Positions 53,961 through 59,377 of a stretch of 59,377 nucleotides of DNA are shown piece after piece. Position 1 is the first letter of the stretch; every line of letters starts with the position of its first letter. The notes beneath the pieces were generated by a model. That model was not told the origin of the DNA. It saw nothing but the letters and a program-made list of their open reading frames with translations, and did no database searches. Location of the stretch: contig NZ_LMJT01000020.1 in the NCBI RefSeq assembly GCF_001429395.1, positions 364 through 59,740 of the forward strand. The letters are read 5' to 3'. A program made the translations under genes and the position numbers. The DNA comes from Allobosea sp. Root381. Its GTDB lineage: Bacteria; Pseudomonadota; Alphaproteobacteria; Rhizobiales; Beijerinckiaceae.

Positions 53961-55024
53961 GCATCCATCAGCCCCCCGGAGGCCAGCCGCTGCGCTCGAT
54001 CGGCGCGCTGATCGATGCCGGCATCGTCACGCCCCAGCGGCACGACGAGCTGCAGGCCGTCGCCGGGCGCTATGCGGTATCGGTGACGCCGGCCATGGCG
54101 GCGCTGATCGATCCAGCCGATGCCGCCGATCCCATCGCGCGCCAGTTCGTGCCCGATGCCGGCGAACTCGTCACGCTCCCGCAGGAACTGGCCGATCCGA
54201 TCGGGGACGATGCGCATTCGCCGGTCGAAGGCGTGGTCCATCGCTATCCCGACAGGGCTCTGCTCAAGCTCGTCCATGCCTGCCCGGTCTATTGCCGCTT
54301 CTGCTTCCGCCGCGAGATGGTCGGCCCCGGCGGCGATGCGCTGACCGGCGAGAAGCTCGACGCCGCGCTCGCCTATCTCGCGAAGCACACGGAGATCTGG
54401 GAGGTCATCATGACCGGCGGCGATCCCCTGATCCTCTCCGCGCGACGCGTGCGCGAGGTCGCCAAGCGCCTCGCCGCGATCCCGCATATCAAGGTCGTGC
54501 GCTGGCACACGCGCGTGCCGATGGTCGATCCGGGCCGGATCACCGCCGACTACGCCAAGGCGCTGCGCATCCCCGGCAAGGCGAGCTACATCGCGGTCCA
54601 CGCCAACCACCCGCGCGAATTCACCGACGAAGCTCGCACCGCCCTGGCGAGGCTCGCCGATGCCGGCCATGTCCTGCTCAGCCAGAGCGTGCTGCTCAAG
54701 GGCATCAATGCCGATGTCGAGACGCTTGGGGCGCTGATGCGCGCCTTCGTCGAGAACCGCGTGAAGCCCTATTACCTGCACCATCCCGATCTGGCGCCGG
54801 GCACGGCCCGCTTCCGCCTTTCGCTGGAAGAGGGGCAGGCCCTCGTCAAACGCCTGCGCGGACATCTGTCGGGGCTCTGCCAGCCAACCTATATCCTCGA
54901 CATTCCCGGCGGGGCCGGGAAAATTCCGGTCGGCCCCGCCTTCCTGTCGGCCTGCGAGACGCCCGGCGCCGAGGCCTTCGCCGAGGACCGCCATGGCGAG
55001 CGGCATCTTTATCCGCCGATTTGA
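53957..55024 (+). CDS. epmB: EF-P--(R)-beta-lysine synthase EpmB
   Basis: The 355-residue radical SAM enzyme has the cluster motif CPVYCRFC (Cys109, Cys113, Cys116) and the lysine-2,3-aminomutase pattern (VIMTGGDPLIL, YYLHHPDLAPGTARFR, ILDIPGG), with the PLP lysine probably in GGAGKIPVGP. It converts (S)-lysine to (R)-beta-lysine for EpmA. It is shorter than clostridial KamA, as EpmB proteins are. Coupled to epmA by a four-base overlap. Confidence 0.95.
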   Translation: MSIHQPPGGQPLRSIGALIDAGIVTPQRHDELQAVAGRYAVSVTPAMAALIDPADAADPIARQFVPDAGELVTLPQELADPIGDDAHSPVEGVVHRYPDRALLKLVHACPVYCRFCFRREMVGPGGDALTGEKLDAALAYLAKHTEIWEVIMTGGDPLILSARRVREVAKRLAAIPHIKVVRWHTRVPMVDPGRITADYAKALRIPGKASYIAVHANHPREFTDEARTALARLADAGHVLLSQSVLLKGINADVETLGALMRAFVENRVKPYYLHHPDLAPGTARFRLSLEEGQALVKRLRGHLSGLCQPTYILDIPGGAGKIPVGPAFLSACETPGAEAFAEDRHGERHLYPPI

Positions 55025-55025
55025 T

Positions 55026-55039
55026 AACCGATGTCGGTT
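55026..55039. promoter_or_regulatory. Palindromic operator in front of the toxin-antitoxin pair
   Basis: AACCGA-TG-TCGGTT is a perfect 6-2-6 palindrome that touches a candidate -35 (TTGAAG, 55038-55043; -10 TAATTT, 55063-55068, spacing 19). Antitoxins of this class usually repress their own operon from such a site. Confidence 0.6.
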
Positions 55040-55078
55040 GAAGTAAACTAACCTGATTGAACTAATTTAGGGCGGGCG

Positions 55079-55324
55079 ATGGATACGGTGAACATCCACG
55101 AGGCCAAGACTCATCTCTCTCGGCTGATCGAGAAGGTGGCGCAGGGTGAAAGCTTCATCATCGCCAAGGCTGGGAAGCCAGTGGCGAAGGTCGTTCCGCT
55201 CGATGCTGCCGAGAAGGGCTTGCGTCGGCGGGTCGGATTCATGGCGGGCGAGTTCACTGTGCCCGATGACTTCGACACGATGGCCGCAGAGGAAATCGCG
55301 GAGCTGTTTTCGGGCAAGCCATGA
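55079..55324 (+). CDS. Type II antitoxin, Phd/YefM family
   Basis: The 81-residue protein has the Phd/YefM start NIHEAKTHLSRLIEKVAQGESFIIAKAGKPVAKVVPLD, a DNA-binding dimer fold, followed by an acidic C-terminal part (PDDFDTMAAEEIAELF) that would wrap the toxin. It likely neutralises the toxin encoded next and represses the operon at the palindrome upstream. The gene pair is lower in GC than its neighbours, suggesting acquisition by transfer. Confidence 0.9.
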   Translation: MDTVNIHEAKTHLSRLIEKVAQGESFIIAKAGKPVAKVVPLDAAEKGLRRRVGFMAGEFTVPDDFDTMAAEEIAELFSGKP

Positions 55325-55707
55325 AGCTTCTGCTCGATACCCATTTGCTTCTTTGGCTGGTGAGCGAGCCGCACAAGCTGTCCTCAGAGGCGATGACGCT
55401 GATCGAAACGCCCGAGAATGCGGTCAGCTTCAGCATTGCGAGCTTGTGGGAGATTGCGATCAAGAATGCCTCTGGGCGCGCTGACTTCGCGATCAACCTG
55501 CGTCGATTGCGCCGCAACTTGATCGAAAACGACTATCGGGAATTGCCGATCGAGAGCGAGCATGTGCTGGCGCTGAGTGACCTGCCGGTCATCCACAAGG
55601 ACCCCTTCGATCGCATTCTCCTGGCCCAGGCAACGGCCGAGGCGATGACGCTTTTGACATCTGATGCCGTGCTGGCGCGCTATCCGGGGCCGGTTCGCCA
55701 GGTTTGA
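55321..55707 (+). CDS. PIN-domain toxin, VapC type
   Basis: The 128-residue PIN-domain protein has the acidic metal ligands: Asp6 in LLLDTHLLLWLV, Glu44 in SLWEIAIKNA, Asp96 in DPFDRILLAQA and a last Asp in LLTSDAVLARY. This is the PhoH-less VapC subgroup that pairs with Phd/YefM antitoxins; such toxins cut specific RNAs, often tRNA. Its start overlaps the antitoxin stop by four bases (ATGA). Confidence 0.9.
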   Translation: MKLLLDTHLLLWLVSEPHKLSSEAMTLIETPENAVSFSIASLWEIAIKNASGRADFAINLRRLRRNLIENDYRELPIESEHVLALSDLPVIHKDPFDRILLAQATAEAMTLLTSDAVLARYPGPVRQV

Positions 55708-55771
55708 GTTTTTGCTTGCCGGCCAGACCGTGAAGGCTCGGTTCGGCGGGCCTTTGATGAAGGACACGCAT

Positions 55772-56440
55772 ATGCAAGAAAAACTGCCGATCGCGATCGT
55801 TTCCGATCTCGCTTGCCCCTGGTGCTTCATCGGCAAGGCCAGGCTCGAAACCGCGCTCGCCCGCAACGGGCTGACGGAGCGCGTCGCCATCACCTGGCTG
55901 CCCTATGAGCTCAACCCGGACATGCCCGCGGAGGGCATGGACCGCACGCAATATCTCGATGCGAAGTTCGGTCCGGGCAAGCGCCGCGAGATCGAGCTGC
56001 GCCTGTCGGAGGCGGCACTCGAGAGCGGCGTGACCTTCAACTGGGCCGGCGTCACAAAAAGCGTCAACACCCGCATGGCGCACATGCTGGTCGCGGCAGC
56101 CTCGACTGTTCAGCGCGGCGGCGACATGAAGGCGGCGCTGTTCAAGGCCTATTGGCAGGACGGCCGCGATATCGGCGATGTCGAGACCCTGGTCCAGATC
56201 GCCGTCGAGCAGGGCTTCGACGAGCAGGCGGCGCGTGACGAACTTGCCAATAACGAGTTGCGCGAGACAGTCGTCGCGCTGGAAGCTCACGCCCAGGAGG
56301 TCGGCGTGACCGGCGTGCCTTTCTTCATCGTCGACGGCAAGCTCGCCGTCTCCGGCGCGCAGACACCCGATGTCTGGGCCCAGGTCTTCGCGCAGGCGCT
56401 GGCGCAGCAGGCTCCGCCGCCGGAGATGCCCGGGTTCTGA
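55772..56440 (+). CDS. FrnE-like DsbA family oxidoreductase
   Basis: The 222-residue thioredoxin-fold protein has the active-site CPWC in [11 protein letters not shown] and the cis-Pro [18 protein letters not shown], typical of FrnE/2-hydroxychromene isomerase-related cytosolic DsbA proteins. It has no signal peptide. The start at 55772 has AAGGA seven bases upstream, better than the ATG at 55757. It is the second DsbA-fold protein of the window after the one at 10.7 kb. Confidence 0.87.
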   Translation: MQEKLPIAIVSDLACPWCFIGKARLETALARNGLTERVAITWLPYELNPDMPAEGMDRTQYLDAKFGPGKRREIELRLSEAALESGVTFNWAGVTKSVNTRMAHMLVAAASTVQRGGDMKAALFKAYWQDGRDIGDVETLVQIAVEQGFDEQAARDELANNELRETVVALEAHAQEVGVTGVPFFIVDGKLAVSGAQTPDVWAQVFAQALAQQAPPPEMPGF

Positions 56441-56583
56441 CCGGCCGGGCTGGGCGTCCCCGCTCTCAGCACAGAGCGACGCCGGCGGCGGCATCAGGCA
56501 AGGTCGGGAAGCGGGCCGGAAAAGCGCCGTTCCCTTGCATCCTGCATCGAATCATGCGCCTTCCCTCGAAACTCGGGAGCCGG

Positions 56584-57291
56584 ATGATGCAGAAGATCAA
56601 CGATGTTCGCGACCGCCTGATCGTCGCGCTCGACGTGCCCACCGTCTGGGACGCCTACCGCCTGGTCGCGACGCTGGGCGACGGCGCCACCTTCTACAAG
56701 ATCGGCTATCGGCTCGCCTTCGCTGGCGGGCTCGATCTGGCCCGCCAACTGGTCGCTGAGGGCAAGAAGGTCTTCCTCGACCTCAAGTTGCACGACATCG
56801 GCAACACCGTCACCGAGGGCGTCGACTCGCTGACCAAGCTCGGCGTCACCTTCCTCAGTGTCCACGCCTATCCGCAGACCATGCGCGGTGCCGTCGAGGG
56901 CAGGGGCGACGCGGCGCTCGGGCTCCTCGCCGTGACTGCGCTCACCTCCTATGACGACGGCGACCTGCGCGATGCCGGCTACGGGCTCGCGGTCCGCGAT
57001 CTCGTCCGCCTGCGTGCCGAACAGGCCCGCAGCGCCGGCATCGACGGCATCGTCTGCTCGGCCGCCGAGACCGCGATCGTGCGCGACGTGATCGGTCGCG
57101 ACATGCTGATCGTCACGCCCGGCATCCGCCCCGCCGACGCTGCCGCTGGCGACCAGAAGCGCACCTTGACACCGGGCGAGGCGATCCGCGCGGGCGTCGA
57201 TCATCTCGTCGTCGGGCGTCCCATCATCCGCGCGGCAGACCCGCGCGCGGCGGTCGGCGCGATCATGGACGAGATCGCGACCGCCTCCTAA
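56584..57291 (+). CDS. pyrF: Orotidine 5'-phosphate decarboxylase
   Basis: The 235-residue TIM-barrel enzyme has the catalytic block [12 protein letters not shown] (Asp-x-Lys-x2-Asp), LIVALDVP at the start and [11 protein letters not shown] near the end. It decarboxylates OMP to UMP, the last step of pyrimidine synthesis. Start at the first of two adjacent ATG codons. DUF1330 genes follow 52 bases later, an arrangement I recall in Rhizobiales. Confidence 0.96.
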   Translation: MMQKINDVRDRLIVALDVPTVWDAYRLVATLGDGATFYKIGYRLAFAGGLDLARQLVAEGKKVFLDLKLHDIGNTVTEGVDSLTKLGVTFLSVHAYPQTMRGAVEGRGDAALGLLAVTALTSYDDGDLRDAGYGLAVRDLVRLRAEQARSAGIDGIVCSAAETAIVRDVIGRDMLIVTPGIRPADAAAGDQKRTLTPGEAIRAGVDHLVVGRPIIRAADPRAAVGAIMDEIATAS

Positions 57292-57343
57292 GCTCGGCCC
57301 GCCCGCGATTCGCCGGACCCGCTTCAGCAGACGGATTGAGCTC

Positions 57344-57631
57344 ATGCCCAAGGGATATGTCATCGGCCGCGCCAAGGTCTCCGACGCGACCAAATGGGGC
57401 GCCTATGCCGCCAAGGCCTCCGAGGTGATGAAGATCTATGGCGGCACGCCGATCGTGCGCGGCGGCCAGATGACGGTTGCCGAGGGCGAGGGCCGCGCCC
57501 GCAACATCATCATCGAGTTCGCCGATTTCGCCTCGGCCCGTGCCTATCTGTTCTCGCCGGAATATGCCGAGGCCCGCAAGCTGCGCGAGGGCGCTGGCGA
57601 GATCGATCTCGTCGCGGTCGAGGGAGCCTGA
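57344..57631 (+). CDS. DUF1330 protein (first of a tandem pair)
   Basis: The 95-residue protein reads MPKGYVIGRAKVSDATKW, then GGTPIVRGGQMTVAEGEG and YLFSPEYAEARKLREGAGEIDLVAVEGA, the DUF1330 pattern of a small ferredoxin-like dimer. The function is unknown. A near copy follows two bases after its stop codon, so both are translated from one message, probably with pyrF. Confidence 0.9.
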   Translation: MPKGYVIGRAKVSDATKWGAYAAKASEVMKIYGGTPIVRGGQMTVAEGEGRARNIIIEFADFASARAYLFSPEYAEARKLREGAGEIDLVAVEGA

Positions 57632-57633
57632 CG

Positions 57634-57942
57634 ATGGCGAAAGGCTACTGGATCGCCCGCCTCGATGTCGACAACGAGGAGGAATACGCCCGCTACCGTT
57701 CGCTGAACGCCGTCGCCTTCGCCAAGTATGGCGCGAAGTTCCTGGTTCGGGGCGGCGAGTACAAGCTCGCCCGCGGAGAGGGCCGCAAGCACAACGTCGT
57801 GCTGGAGTTCAAGGACGAGGCGACGGCGCGCGCCTGCTACGCCTCGCCGGAATACCAGGAGGCGGTGAAGCACCTCGCCTTGGTCGGCAAGGTCGATCTC
57901 GTCATCATCGGCGGCTATGACGGGGCCCAGCCGGGCGAATAG
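57634..57942 (+). CDS. DUF1330 protein (second of a tandem pair)
   Basis: The 102-residue protein (MAKGYWIARLDVDNEEEYARY, GAKFLVRGGEYKLARGEGRKHN, SPEYQEAVKHLALVGKVDLVIIGG) aligns with the preceding protein over its whole length, keeping GY-I-R, VRGG, EGEGR-like and SPEY blocks, and is clearly a diverged duplicate. Function unknown. Confidence 0.9.
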   Translation: MAKGYWIARLDVDNEEEYARYRSLNAVAFAKYGAKFLVRGGEYKLARGEGRKHNVVLEFKDEATARACYASPEYQEAVKHLALVGKVDLVIIGGYDGAQPGE

Positions 57943-57987
57943 CCTGGGCTTCCAGGGGCTGTCGGAGGAGCGGGACGCGGCATTCGG

Positions 57988-59091
57988 ATGGACCGGCTCC
58001 AGCAGGATAGTCTCACCGCCATCGGGGTCATCAGCGGCACCTCGATGGACGGTATCGACGTCTCGGTCGTCACCAGCGACGGCCGCGATGCAGTCTCCTT
58101 CGGGCCCGGACGTTCCTATCCCTACCGCCACGCCACGCGCCGCGCCCTCCAGCTCCTGATCGCCCAAGCCGAGCGCGCCCTGACCGAGCCGCTCGTCGAG
58201 CTCGAAGCCGAGGTCACGGCCGATCATCTCGCCGCGATCCGGCAGTTCGTCGCCGACCACGGTCTCAACCTTACTGCGATCGATCTCGTCGGCCTGCACG
58301 GCCAGACCGTCTATCATCGCCCGCAACAGCGCTTCACCCGGCAGTTGATCGACGGCCCGGCCATTGCCCGGGCGCTCGGCATCCCAACCGTCGATCGCTT
58401 CCGCCATGCCGATGTCGAGGCGGGAGGGGAGGGGGCTCCCTTCGCGCCGCTCTATCATCGCGCCCTGGCACAGGGCATGGCGCAGCCGGTGATGGTGCTG
58501 AACCTCGGCGGCGTCGGCAACGTCACCTATATCGATGGCGAGACGGTCATCGCCTTCGACACCGGCCCCGCCAGCGCCATCCTCGACGACTTCGTGCTGC
58601 GCCGGCGTGGCCAGGCCTATGATGCCGATGGCGCGCTCGCCGCGAGCGGGCGCGTGCATGAGGAACTGGTCGCCGGCTTCATGGCCAATCCCTTTTTCGA
58701 CAGGCCGGCGCCGAAATCACTCGACCGCAACGACTTCCATCGGCGCGCCCAGGTGGTCGAGCCCTTGTCGGATGCCGATGGAGCGGCGACCCTTGCCGCC
58801 TTCACCGTCGAAAGCCTCGTCGCGGCGCTCCATCATGTGCCGCGCCTGCCCGCCCGCTGGCTGGTCGGCGGCGGAGGCCGGCTCAATCGCCATTTCATGA
58901 CCCGGCTGAGCGAGCGCCTCGGCGTGCCGGTCGAGCCGGTCGAAACCGCGGGTTGGGACGGTGACGCGCTCGAGGCGCAGATCTTCGCCTATCTCGCGAT
59001 CCGCTCGGTGAAGGGACTGCCACTCAGTCTGCCGAGCACGACCGGCGTGCCGGCGCCGCTCGCGGGCGGGCGCCTGAACCTCGCAGGCTGA
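57988..59091 (+). CDS. anmK: Anhydro-N-acetylmuramic acid kinase
   Basis: The 367-residue ASKHA-fold kinase has GVISGTSMDGIDV near the N-terminus, DLVGLHGQTVYHRP, LNLGGVGNVTYI and WLVGGGGRLN. It phosphorylates and opens anhydro-MurNAc from recycled peptidoglycan to MurNAc-6-phosphate. It starts 45 bases after the DUF1330 pair. No murQ is nearby in the window. Confidence 0.95.
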   Translation: MDRLQQDSLTAIGVISGTSMDGIDVSVVTSDGRDAVSFGPGRSYPYRHATRRALQLLIAQAERALTEPLVELEAEVTADHLAAIRQFVADHGLNLTAIDLVGLHGQTVYHRPQQRFTRQLIDGPAIARALGIPTVDRFRHADVEAGGEGAPFAPLYHRALAQGMAQPVMVLNLGGVGNVTYIDGETVIAFDTGPASAILDDFVLRRRGQAYDADGALAASGRVHEELVAGFMANPFFDRPAPKSLDRNDFHRRAQVVEPLSDADGAATLAAFTVESLVAALHHVPRLPARWLVGGGGRLNRHFMTRLSERLGVPVEPVETAGWDGDALEAQIFAYLAIRSVKGLPLSLPSTTGVPAPLAGGRLNLAG

Positions 59092-59293
59092 CGTCACAAA
59101 ACAGTCGACCCAGGGCTGCTATCCAGGGATCGGTCGACGAGGCGACGATTCCAAGATTCTTTTCTGGCGCGAAACCGCCTGGAATGGACGGAATTCGAAG
59201 CGCTCGGGCCCGTTTTGACGGCCTTCGGGCAATCTCCCGCGCTACGGCGGCGTGGAGCCGGAACGCTTCGGTCGATTTTCTTCAAAAAGGCCG

Positions 59294-59323
59294 TTGACAG
59301 TCTGGGGAGGCGCCGCCTATAAA
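59294..59323 (+). promoter_or_regulatory. Strong sigma-70 promoter with GC-rich discriminator (probable rRNA operon promoter)
   Basis: TTGACA (59294-59299), an 18-base spacer and TATAAA (59318-59323) lie just downstream of an A-rich run (TTCAAAAAGG). The -10 is followed by CCGCCC, a GC-rich discriminator typical of stringently controlled stable-RNA promoters. No open frame starts within the remaining 54 bases. Confidence 0.75.
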
Positions 59324-59337
59324 CCGCCCATCGAGAC

Positions 59338-59359
59338 GGCGCCGCCGCTGAGCGGCGCC
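59338..59359 (+). other. Leader hairpin after the terminal promoter
   Basis: GGCGCCGC (59338-59345) pairs with GCGGCGCC (59352-59359) around a six-base loop just downstream of the expected start site, followed by TCTTCTG. It would lie at the 5' end of the transcript that leaves the window. Confidence 0.55.
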
Positions 59360-59377
59360 TCTTCTGCGCTTCACTGG

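Overview
The window is about 59 kb of GC-rich chromosome from an alphaproteobacterium, most likely of the order Hyphomicrobiales (Rhizobiales). The placement rests on gene content and order: an irr-type Fur regulator divergent from fabA-fabB-fabI, the rnd-lptC-lptA-lptB-rpoN-hpf-ptsN block, sppA-ihfB-lapA downstream of rpsA, a Tim44-like protein, DUF3309/DUF1330/DUF805 proteins, and several palindromic intergenic repeats of the kind common in this order. A Bosea-like genome is my best guess, from impression rather than from a search. I identified no prophage, insertion sequence, CRISPR array or tRNA gene; the content is mostly housekeeping.

Layout. 1-878: start of a chemoreceptor gene cut by the window edge. 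1.2-5.1 kb: NDUFA9-like oxidoreductase, HAD phosphatase, D-2-hydroxyacid dehydrogenase, secreted SH3 protein, Irr. 5.4-8.8 kb: unsaturated fatty acid module fabA-fabB-(DUF3303)-fabI. 8.8-13.0 kb: small secreted protein, argG, DsbA-fold isomerase, M48 protease-lemA pair. 13.4-19.9 kb: rpsA with a strong terminator, an Hsp70-like ATPase, sppA, ihfB, lapA, ornithine cyclodeaminase-like protein, DUF3309 miniprotein. 20-25.7 kb: TTT binding protein, two envelope-hydrolase-like proteins (MepA, extensin-like lipoprotein), a 27-residue membrane peptide gene downstream of a perfect CtrA-type box, a Cys-rich secreted protein, a Tim44-like protein. 25.9-31.5 kb: dapB, alkB, TRIC-like channel, grpE, glnD. 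31.8-36.1 kb: SsuACB-type ABC importer, OsmC-like protein, alpha/beta hydrolase. 36.1-42.1 kb: rmuC, def-fmt-truA, a membrane protein behind a palindromic operator, dapE and DUF805. 42.4-48.6 kb: rnd, LPS export (lptCAB), sigma-54, long HPF, ptsN. 48.7-52.1 kb: class I fumarase, metallo-beta-lactamase-fold protein, DUF1993. 52.2-55.0 kb: complete EF-P modification set (efp divergent from epmA-epmB). 55.1-55.7 kb: Phd/VapC-type toxin-antitoxin pair with its own palindrome. 55.8-59.1 kb: FrnE-like DsbA protein, pyrF, two tandem DUF1330 proteins, anmK. The last 90 bases carry a near-consensus promoter with a GC-rich discriminator and leader hairpin, which looks like the start of a stable RNA (rRNA) operon just off the window.

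The less ordinary observations are regulatory or small: the CtrA box plus micropeptide, a CtrA-like site in front of DUF805-dapE, an inverted repeat lying exactly in the spacer of a promoter upstream of an unnamed membrane protein, an unexplained 230-base stretch with two structured elements between convergent genes, and an acidic insertion in peptide deformylase. I found no clearly new multi-gene system.
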